A program made the position numbers and the translations under genes. 64,000 nucleotides of DNA from Misgurnus anguillicaudatus (Eukaryota; Chordata; Actinopteri; Cypriniformes; Cobitidae). Below the pieces are notes generated by a model. The model was not told the origin of the DNA. It was given only the letters and a program-made list of their open reading frames with translations, and made no database searches. The stretch covers positions 9,276,001 through 9,340,000 of the forward strand of contig NC_073354.2 of NCBI RefSeq assembly GCF_027580225.2, written 5' to 3'. Below are positions 36,501 through 48,500 of the stretch, one piece after another (the stretch's first letter is position 1; each line of letters opens with the position of its first letter).

Positions 36501-39500
36501 TTTTCAAAGGCCCGCCTCCAACTTCAGGTCATCCACCTGCAAAGAGAAGCTCAACAGGTTAACAACACACAAGGATCATTAAACGCATGTTTCCTCAAAG
36601 GCTGTGTCTGAAATAACCCCTTGTGTCCTCCTTCACTATGCCCTACATTACTCCACTAATATTGTCCACTTAGAGAAGTGAATGAAACAAGAGACACTTA
36701 AGTCCTCCAGGAGCGCTTCGGGCCGGGCGCCATCTTGTGTTGAGACCCAACATTGGTACTACACGCCTCACTGTGATTAAATAGCAGCTAGCTGTAGAGT
36801 GGACATAATTTGTATGCTAGTTTTTGTGGTGTATTATGGGGTTGAATAAGTGCTGATAATGTCCACTTCATATGTAAGGGTACAGGGAGCTATTTTAAAC
36901 ACCGCCTAAATGTATCTGCATAGAAAAAAATCTGGGTAAAGCTGATCTTAGCCCATACGGCAAAATATATGCGAAATACATTTTGTAGAAAGTAATTCTT
37001 AATTGAATATATTTTTGAATTTGGAAATGCAACGTTTTAACCTTCATATATCAACATATATATTGTAAAACGTAACAAAAACAGACTAAAATTGAATTGA
37101 ACCTGAATATTAGGGCCGGGACTCGATTAAAAAAATTTATCTAATTAATCAAAATTAATCACATTTTAATCACATAAATATTTTTCACATGGATTTTTAG
37201 TATACCATGAATAATGACTGAATACATAAGCTTAAGCAACAAAATATTGTTTATTTTTGTTCAACCAAGTCGTTGTACTTGGAGTCGGGCTAACGTCCAC
37301 GCTAGCTGCTATATGTTTTGCATTGAGATGATACTTGAGGCTAGCTTACACACAATCATGCTCTTATCGACGCTTCCATCCGTTCGGTTTTATAAAAAAA
37401 AAATCCCAACTCATCCAATGAGAAATGTTCCGCGGTGCAAAACTAAGTGTGATTAAAATGCGTTAAAAATGTTTAACGCGTTATTTTTTGTGTAATTAAT
37501 CTTAATTAACACGTTAAAGTCCCGGCCCTACTGATTATATTTCCTTGGATTGAAATATATGGAGGGCTAAATATATTCTTTAATGGTTTAAAAAAAATGT
37601 TTTTTTAAATATATTTCAAAATTTACAAAAAATGTCCAAAAAATATATTTTGTAAACATGTTCCAAAATATATTTCACCAAATATATTTTTGGCCTTTTT
37701 TTGTAAATTTTGAACTATATTTAAAAATATTAATATGTATTTCTTTGCTGTATGGGAATAGCAGAGGAGTGATATATGAATGTCTGCTTTTATTTCAGAT
37801 ACAGGAACAGATGATTGTGTTGCACAGGGAGAAGGTGCAGTCCTACAGGATTGAACCGGCTGAAGATGTCCACAGGGCTGAAAGTCTCCGTCTTGAGTTT
37901 GAGACTTCAGTGTACATGCATGCAATGGTCTGTACCAGATCTTAAGGATGGAGTAAATATATTTTAACTTGTTCAGATGATCAAACATCAGCCTAATATT
38001 AACAAGCTATAAAATAAAATCTTACGGTAGCTACATTTCCATTACCCTTTAAATTGCACAAATTTATATTGCGAATTAAAATGCGGCCGATGGAAACGCA
38101 TCAATTTAGCAAAAACTCCCATATATCGTCAAAAGGTGTGTACGCTCGCATGAGGTGATGTTCAGGAAATTTGATAAAGGCATTTTGCAAAACAGCAGTG
38201 GAAACTTGATGCAAGTTAGTCACAATTATTTCAAGATGACCTCTTAGAAACACCTCAATATGTGTCTGCTCACATGTATAAGGGGCTTTCCTTGATAATA
38301 ATGTTTGGATAAAACTTTTACGCCTCCTTCGGTTAAAAAAAAATACCTAGTGCAGTGGATGTTATATTCATAAACCTACCAACATCTCGAAAGAAAAAAA
38401 TACCTTGCAGTCACAAATCATCGGTTAAAGGTGCAGTCAGTGTACATTTTTACGGATCTAGTGGTGAGGTTGCGTATTGCAACCAATGCCTCACTCTACT
38501 GCTCACCCCTCGCTTTTGAAACACATAAAAAAGCTACGGTAGCTGTCACCGGACAAACATGTCATCTTTGGAGACAACTTGGTAAAAAGTTTGTCCGTTA
38601 AGGGCTTCTGTAGAAACATGGTGGCACAAAATGGCGACTTCCATGTAAGGGGACCCTTAGTATGTAGATAAAGTGTCTCATTTTAAGGTAATAAAAACAT
38701 AACAATTCATTATGAAAGGTCTTTATACACCTCTGATAATATAGTTTTGTATATTATTTTGCATTTCTGTCAAGAGATCCTTCTAAAAATTGCATACTGC
38801 ACCTTTAATGGAAATGCTGACATTTTGCAATAGTTTTTGGTCGACATTTAAAAAATGGTTTATTGTCGGCATCGCTAAAGTTTTGCGCAAATCTGTAATG
38901 GAAACTGAGCTACTGATGGAGTGATTCATGTGAACAGTGAAGTCTCTCATCAGTGTCTGTGGTTAGTCGAACAAAGTCTTTGTAGATCTAAAGTGAGGGA
39001 TTTATGTGTCATGTTGTACAACGGTTTCATATTCGATTACATCAAATTCAACAGCAGTTTTTTAATGGTTTGTCTGTGTTAGATGTCTGCATGTTTAATC
39101 TGTTCTCATGTTCATCAATGCTCTTGTTAACAGGCTCTTGTTCGGCGTGCAGATGATGTGATCCATACATTAGCAGAGATGTTTCCATTAACAGAGCTCC
39201 AGCCCAGAGAACCGTGGATAGATGATCTGAGAAGAATCAAAGAGAACCTTGCATCTTCTGTTCAACATCTTTATCAAACTCTCAGGAATCTATCAGACTT
39301 TCATTACACGTTAAACAAGGTATGTGCACTTCATTCAGAGGAACATTGTTGACTAGTAAACTCTCTATGTTGTGTTAGTTGTGGCATGTGTTGTAGTTTC
39401 AAACTTGGATGTGTTGTTTTTTGGTCAATAGTGCAAGAACTGGCACAACCTGGTGCTATGCAAAGCCTTCCTGCAAGACCTGTTGGTGAGCAGAAGTCAT

Positions 39501-42500
39501 GATGGTCTGGATGAAAGCAGTTTTTCTCCAGACCTGAGTGGCGTGAGACGAGGATTTGAGTCGTTTCTCAGAAGAAATCCTTGCCCTTCGGTACAAGAGT
39601 TGGTGAAGTTGGCTCATCTTGCTAACGTTATAAGTGACCCCAACCTGCAGTACAGTGGCAAACAGCTCTCTCACAGGTACACACTAGTGTCTTAAAAAAT
39701 TAAAATAGAGATGTCCCAAACTGATCACATAGTTTTGTATCTGGACCCATCAAGACATTTTTAAACTGATCAGAATTGACTATGTGTTGGCTTTTATTCA
39801 TTATTAATGTTTGGTAAACTGAGCTCAAGTTGGAACTCAATACTCCGCTAAATCGTCTGTGGTGTAAAAATATAAGAACAGCACAACAAACACTTATGAA
39901 ATGCTTGCATTATAGATATCACAAGACTGTACTGCAATAATGGAAAGTGAATACAACGCCTTAAAACTAAAACACTCGAGCACATGGCCTCTAGTTTCTC
40001 CTGTATAGCTCAGTGGTAGAGCGTTGCATTAACATTGCAAAAGGTCATGGGTATGAACCCAGGGAGCATTCACACATTTTTAGTACTTTACCAGTTTTAT
40101 GATCATACTGCATTAAAGGGACCCTTCACCCATTTGCATTAAACTTTTTGTATAGTTAGAACCCCAGTCATGTTTTTGAATGCTCGTGCTTAATTTCCTC
40201 AGTTGCCGCTGAGACAGGAGAAATGCAGATTTCAGTGTTGTATTTCCTTTCAATGATGAAAAAATCGTTTTGCATCACTAAAAGCAGGATGTCCAATATC
40301 TTTGTTGAGGGGGTGAGATTACAAACACCCCTTTTCTTGGTCAAATAGGCACCAAATTATAATTATATATAGGCACTACAAATAAAATAAATAAATAAAA
40401 CGAACTCGCCATTGAGGGATTATTTTGTCAATTAAAGGTAGGGTAGCACATTTTGAAAAATGCTAACGGTAGCCGCCTAGCAATGAAATCCCACCCTCAA
40501 GTCAAATCGCCATCCAAAGTCACGCCTCTTTCAAAACACATGAACACGCACAGATCAGACGGTCACGTCTCATGTCTCATTCAGCAGTGAGAAAACTTTG
40601 CAGTACAAAGTGAATAACACTTCCAAAATAACCAACATAAACAACTGGTTTACATCAGAATTAGTTTAAGCACACGTTCGGTTGTGTAGACGTAGTAACT
40701 ATATCGTTATGCTAATCCGTAAACGAACACAAATTTCATAAGCAACACAATATTTCATCAAAGTAGAATATCTGAATCCATCTCAATACAAACATATCGC
40801 GTACCTACCTTACCAAAATAAACAGTGCAACGACTCTTTCAGACTCTTTGCCTCCTGCAGCTGTTTCATCTCGTGGTAAAGCAGTAAAGTTACTGATGTT
40901 AATTTGGGTTTTTGCTCTTGCTGATCCAGGCAGTTTTTGCTGGTGTTGTTATAGAAGATGCCTTTAGTTTTGTGGCTCCAGTATAGGTTGTAAATTCAGC
41001 AGAAAAGTTTGCTGTTCTCTGTTTACAGACAGGAGGTGAGCGCACGTGAATGCGCCGATGACGTATGGTGTCTGCGTGGACTCGCTGCGCAGTGGGAATT
41101 CAAATTACGCTTACGTATGAGGGACAAAAAAGGAAACGTCTGTTCGGACCGAAATCTATGATTGATTGAACATTTTTTGGTCCTACGCCTTTCACAGATG
41201 ACATACATTTCTACAAATACATTTAAACAACTTAACACAGTGATTGCTATCAGGATGTGAGGAGACTTTTAACCAGCATAACTAAAAATGTTTCAGGATC
41301 AAATCTGTTACCATACCTTTAAGAGAAAATGCTTTCCTGCCAATGACGAGTTTTTACGGCAATCCATATCCACATTAGCCTGACGTTGTCATACTCAATT
41401 CTAGTCAGAATTTGAGTCTGATACCGCTCCATTGAGCTAAAATTATGAGGCGTGTCTCAACCGAAAAATGCCTCTGCACTCAATTGGATAGACATACGAC
41501 CAATCAGAGCAACGGAGTGTGTGATGTTGAAATGGCGTCTTTCTTTAGCAGCCTGACCGAACTGCTAGTAATTTCGCTACAATGATACTAACATCATTGT
41601 AATTATACTAAGTCTGAGTTAGCGAAGGTACATCAACACCTACTATGTTTACAACATTTCATTTATATCACAACATTAAGTATTTACTAAGTCATACAGT
41701 AAGACTTTCTCTTACCATTTGTACGTTAGGTGAACTTCATCCACGACGATAACTATACGTTGGCTTGAAAAATATCGGAGCCTAGCATGTCCCTCCAATT
41801 ATTCCGATTAGTCACGATTCCAGGCTTCCGAAAAGAAGCTGGCAACGACCGCTAATTATATCCATCTCGTCGTGCACGCCGAGTTGCATCGCTGTGATAC
41901 CCATTTCAGTTGCTTCTTTAACTTTGTCCTCCATAGCAAGGACGGCGAAAACATAAACAAATGCCTTGATCGCGTTTCTCTGTTCCTCTTTTTAAATCAA
42001 TGCTCTGTCGATATCTTTTAGAACAGACTCAATGTCAGAATCTACACATCTGAATTCACCAGCGGCAGCCATTTCATTGTAAACAGATTGAACACACGCG
42101 CTCTTTGGTGACGTGGTTGATACGTTACTGTTGATCATCTGTCCATCATCGTATAAAGCCCGCCCTCACAATTTGATTCGGTTTTGGTATTCGCATAGTA
42201 GCTCCTCAACGGTGAGTCCCCAGACCGATCTTCCCCCGTTTTTCAAATTGTGGTGGGCGGGGCTAAGATCGGCTGGCACCCAGGCTATATCCACATAGAT
42301 GGGTCCTTGAAATCCTTGAAAGTTTGTGAATCTGGGGAAAAATTTAAGGCCCTGGGAAGTTTTTTGATAATGCATTAAAAGTGCTTGAATCTACTTTATG
42401 CAAGTTTCGTTTGAAAAAAAAAATCCATATTCCCTGTGTAGTGTAAGATAATGGCATAAAAATTCTAGACTTCAATCACATGTGCTAAACTATTTACTTT

Positions 42501-45500
42501 AAATGCTTTATTCTGTATGCGAAAATGTATTCTTACCAATATGCTTTTTTGCATGGTTGTGTTTGACACATGAACGTCTCTGGTTATGTATGTAACTGTT
42601 GTTCCCCGAGAAGGGAATGAGACGCTGCGTCCCCCTTGCCATACTTCCTGCGTCCCTGTAACGCCGTCTTTGGCAATATTTCAGATAGCGATATACTTCC
42701 TGGCTCCCGCGTCACCCACCCCATCTTTGTCATTAAGCCTCACCATTGGTTGAATTTGAAATACACATTCAGACGCACTTACCCCTGGAGGCGTCCCCAA
42801 AGTGTCACCACAGTGACGCAGCGCAAGTTCCCTCGAAAAGGAACTGTAACAATGTATCTTAAAAGGTGACACGATGTAACTTCGCTCTCACTTGAAATGT
42901 GTCCCCACATTTAGTCCGTGAATTTGAAGGTATTGGACCTGGGAAGTCCTTAAGGTCTTTGAATTTGAAGTTAACTAAGGTGTGGGAACCCTGTGTATAT
43001 TTTTATCTTAATACATTGCATGTCACACACAGTGGGTTGATTTTTAAAACTTTGTGGACACCTAAGCAATATATGAAAATACAATTATTCTATAAGGACT
43101 TGATATCGGCCAATACTTAAAATGAAGTCAAATTGATTTATTATACCTGTTGAATGCTTTATTCTGATTGGTTGAGAAATGTTCCAAAGGTATAAAAAAA
43201 ATTTCGTCTTTAAACTGCACACCTGACCTGTAATGTCTCAAAATAACCACCAGGGCAATGTTTGTGGTAAACGTGGTATGAGAATAATTGACCCGGTCCT
43301 AAAAAAAATTAATTAATTCAATGACCTAATAGCCATTTTCACACAGAGATTTGCTAATTATCCCTGATTTCTCTCATGAGAAATGTGCATGCATTTTAGC
43401 TTTTATGATAAGCTCATATCTTAAAAGTGCAGTCAAAAGTAGATGACACTGTCATTGTCTGCTTGTGTTATCACATCAATTTCAAAACTCAATGGTGTAC
43501 AATCTAGATGTATCTGTGATAATGTATGTAGATGGAGTGCGTTTTGGATGTTATGACATGAATGATGGAGGTCACGGTGTAAACCATTCTGACCCCTTAA
43601 GTTTCTCTGGTAGAATGAGCCAATTTGGCAACAAGGTCGTCACAAAATGTGTACTAGTGTTGTAGGAATGTGTAATATTTTTACATTTAAAGCTTTGATT
43701 TGCTGCTGCTGATGAATGTTTTTGATCTCATGTACAGATGCATGACTCTCAGGAGACTCTTGACTTCACGTCACTCTGTGGATCTTCATGATCTTCAGCT
43801 TGCACTTCACTGGCAATATGAGCACCTCATGAGTAACAACAAAACCTCTGACATCACCACCGACCAGAATAAGCCTCTCATAGACTCGCTCTTTATATCC
43901 AACTCCGTCTCACACAGACGTTCAGTGTCTCACTGTGAGAGTTTGTTTGATTCAGCCAAATGTCCTTCATCTGTCGGCAGTCCTGTCGTAGCGTCTGCTG
44001 CGGTCAAACCTCTGTCTCTCAGCTCTTTTGACTCTGGCTTTGATGGAGCAGGAAGCAGTCACTTGGATATAAGGAGCAGAAGAGACTGCACTCCTGGGTT
44101 TCTGGGCAGCGTGGACTCAATCAAACCCAAACCGGCTTATGCAGAATTTCATGAGGAAAATGTTACGAGCGTGTCTGATTCAGAAGATCATGAAGAACTA
44201 CGTTTTAGTTTAAAGAAAGATAACGCTCAGGCCAGTATTCAGATCGTTCCCAAAATAACCTCAGACTCCTTGAACCTTGAGATCAAGGTGAAACGGTCGG
44301 CAACGCTACCCAAAAACCCCTGGCTTAGTCTTCCTATAGATGATTTGGAGAGCTCTTATACGGTTACAATTACACAGAACGCATCACGGGAACCATCTGC
44401 ACGGACACATGACCTGGACACGGATATGAAGAGCCAGGACGGCTTCGAGGACTCTGACCTAGGTCCTATCAGCAATGTTTTGTCCAGTACCATAACAGAT
44501 CATGAGGAGAAACCAAGCGGCACAGCGGAGGGTGAAGCTTCTCTTGTTTGGGACACATTTGATCTTCACAATCTTCGACAGGATTCTTCTGAACGGTAAG
44601 GCTTCTTGACTGAAATAACCACATTATGTTCATATTTATTTGTTGCATCAGCAAATATTGATGGACCTTCAGGTTGATGTTTTTGTGTTGTGTATTGGAT
44701 AGGTTGGGTGTATCTCTTTGTGACTGGGTTCAGAGAGAACAACAGGAGCTTCAAGAAGTAGAGAAGACTTTAAACCGAGCAGCTGTGATTCTGCAGGTGA
44801 GTCTTCAGTCGGGATGTGGATCGAATGGGTTGCTTTCAAAACCTATGGCGTTTTATTCCTTGGTTTGGTTCATGCATGTGTGACCACTGCAATCATGCTT
44901 GAATCTGCACCAAACTAGGTACTTGATTAAAAATGAACTCTGGATCAGTTTGCTTCTGGTGAGAAGGCAATCTAACAGACCTTTAAATCAGTCTGTATCA
45001 CAAATGTAAAACGATTATATCAGTATTACAGTGCCACGCACGTCATCATTGTTTATGGATAACAAATAATAATTCAAGCAATGTAGTAGTTCAAAAACGT
45101 GACACAGTGACATTTGTTCTTGGGTCTTACGGCTTTAATTATCTATCAAATATGTTGATTTATGATGAAATCTGGTAGGAATGTCAGCGCCACTGAATTT
45201 TTTTAAATTATTAAGCAATGAAGTATAAGGGTGCTCTCACATTGTACCTAACCGGACCAAACCGTGCAAGAGCACGATTGTCCCATGCCCCGCAGGCTTG
45301 CACTCGCACTGTACTTTCTTGATCCGAGCCAAAGCACGCTTTAGGATGTGTGTACAAACAACATAACAGTAACATTTTCTAGCCGATTAATAAGACTTAT
45401 TATACCACTTGTCTGTTGAATGCTTTATTCTGGTGGCTGAGAAGTGTTCCATGGGTGTTGATTATTTTTCAGTAAACCGCACACCTAACTTGTAAAATGT

Positions 45501-48500
45501 CTTAAAAATAGGCACAAGAGCAATGTTTAAGAGGAATAATTGACCCCGGTCCCTTGAATTATTTGAAAATAAATCACACCCGCGGTAAAAGAAATCTGGT
45601 TTTGTATAAATATGGTTTGTGACCCGGACAGTGGCTAGAGATACACTGTTTTCAGTAATGCTCTTCCTAAACTTTGCCATTACTGCCGCACGGTGTGCAT
45701 TATTTTCGTATAATTAGGGATGGACAATATATATGCCGACATATCGTTATCGGCCGATAACTGCTTATTTTTAATATTATCGGTTATCGGTCTGATAGCA
45801 AAATTAGGCCGATAAATGAAAGCCGATAAATGATGGATTATTTTGGTTTGTTGAACCACTTCACTTGCTCATTGCTGGCCATGTGGAGTTTTGATTGGTG
45901 CTTTCTGTGACATGGCACGAAGATCACACGTGTTGCGGGCTTAAGAGTATGCTAGTCTAGCGCAAAGACGAGTTTTTCATTGTGAAAATAATATGAATAT
46001 TTATCGGCCTATAGATATCGGTTATCGCCCCCCCCAAATTTAAAGAGTTATAGGTTATCGGTATCGGCCAAAATTTTCATATCGGTGCATCCCTACTTAT
46101 AATTCAACAGCCCGTCTTCAATTATTCCTTACTTGGTCAATGCCGATATTAAAAAAATAAAAATATCAGCCAATATATCGTCTATCACTAATTTGTGGCT
46201 TGTATTTTGAGTGGTTTGGGACGCAATGACATACGCAGCCCTCTCAGCGTACCTATTATATTTCTTAGTCGATCCATCGCTTATTCTGCTAAAATGTTCA
46301 CATATCCGCATCAGGTGTTTTTTATTAACTTGAATGATTGTTGCGCATCTGACGTCTTGCCTTTTAAACTGCACACTGAGATTTTGGCTAATTTGGGATA
46401 CAGCTAATGCCTGATTCTCACGAACGTTTGGTTTAGGCCAGGGTAAGGTTTGGGGTTAGGTTTAGGAGTGATGGGGACGAGACCGCCTATGCCCAGTCCG
46501 AGTCAAGAGTCTTTGAAGGGTCTAGACCGAGTCTAGATCGGCTGTATTTGGAAACCAACGGACTCGGGAGTCAAGACCGAGTCTTTGAGCAAGCAAGTCT
46601 GAGTCGAGACCAAAGCCGTTTCTCAATGTCAAAGAAGGATCCTCCGAAGCCAGAATTTCGAGGATGCTACGTCATCGACGTCTGTTAAAGGACTGTTCTA
46701 ATGTCGAGGATCCTCGAAATTTCAGCCAAGGACTGAGTCCTTCGTTTGAGAAATATCCCATATACAGGAAAGGATGTGCATCCTTAGCGCTCTTTACCCG
46801 CTGAAATCACCCACAATCCTATGCACGCAGCACTGAAAGCACACATTTCAATCACGCAATGACATGCACTTGCTAGCCTGTTCCATTTAACGTGTTCTCC
46901 GAATGCTTAAGAGGAGCCTCGCCTAGCCTCGGCAGGACTAGTCCTTACAAGTCACTTCCTTCAAAGGAAGTATCCTTGACATTGAGAAACGGCTCGAGTC
47001 TTTTAGGAGTCGAAACCAAGACCATAAAAACATGTCAGTTTTAATATTAATGATTTAATATCACCCCAGTTAATAATCAACAGTTAGGTCTACAGACTAA
47101 GCATGATTGGGAATTGTTTAAAGTCCTCATTAAATAATGATAGCAGTATCTTTGCACCATGGGATGTCATTTTCAAATAATGCCAGTCAACATTGCTTTT
47201 TTTATTATTGTTACGTGTTGTGTTAAAAAATGCGTTGGTCTGAAATTACGAGTCTTCTCCCACTGTAGTCCGAGACAGAGTCAAGACCGAATCATTGAAG
47301 GAACAAGTCCGAGACGAGTCCAAGAAATCAGAAACCAGACTCCAGTACTACATCACTAAGGTTTAGGATGAAAACTGTGCTCATCCAGTTTGTACGCTCT
47401 AATATAAAGGCAGAATATACGGATGAACTTTGACCAATGAAAGGAGAGTTTACTTCTACATGACTTAGTTTGGAAATATAATATTGTAAAAGCAAACCAA
47501 GAGGACATTGCAACGTTGTAATAATGTAAGCCCTTGTTTCACAACAAAACTACTGTAGCAAAAGGTTTTTATTTAAGGTTAATTCACCAGCAAACATTTC
47601 ATTAAGAGTAAAGGTGTATTAACTTGGTTTTCTAATGGAGGTTGAATGTGAGATTTGGATTGTGATGTTGGGTTTCACATGTCAACAAATGGTGTCCGGT
47701 ATCAGATGAAGAATCACTGAAATCTGTTGTTTCATTGAAAGAAGCTCTCAATTAATCTGACATCTTTTGTAAGGTTTATAACATCACATGGTCCCTCACT
47801 CTCTGCTGGTATACTGCATCTCTTTTAAGGGTTCTGAGCGCAGCGCCCCTCCCCTCAAACAGCACAACAAAAATGCTTTATCATATTTGATTACATGTTA
47901 ATACATACTCAAACTAATATTGTCTGTGTGTTGTTGATCTCTTAAGGAAGAAGAACATGTACTTGAACAAGAGGTGATTCTTGATAATCTGTTAAAAACT
48001 GATGATCTGTACAAACATTGGCCTTTATGGAATGAAGATCAACACAATGCTGTAAGTTTGCCTTCATATTTATGAACAGATCTGAGGTCTCTTACAGCTG
48101 TATGCATGAACATTCATGTTTCTTTATTCAACCTGAAGTCTTGTTGTACTGAAATGTTCAACTGTGAATGTCAGTGTCAACAGAAATATTTGTTACTTAT
48201 GTACTGGTATGTGGATGTTAATCATTCAACAAACACAAAAGATAACTGTATACAAACTGTTTTTGTTTTGTTGCTCTTGTGTATATAGTGTATAAAAATG
48301 TGTGTTTGTTATTGTTAGAAACTATACCTACATTATGTGAATTTCATGTCATCTTTTCTTTTCAGATGTCACCACAGGATCAGTCTCAGTCTGCTGTTAT
48401 AGGATTGGATGATGATGATGATGATGATGAAGATGATGATATCTCATCTGCCCTCCCCATCAGCCCTCAGAGTAAACTTTCATCTTCCGATTCAGACACG

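Noticed and set aside
37623..37988. Frames overlapping exon 10 of the Sec14-spectrin gene, both strands
   Set aside because: Only 37799-37927 has proper splice sites and the right phase; the rest is AT-rich transposon sequence read through.
39998..40076. Functional tRNA gene
   Set aside because: The A and B boxes are good, but the acceptor and anticodon stems do not pair well; better explained as a SINE head.
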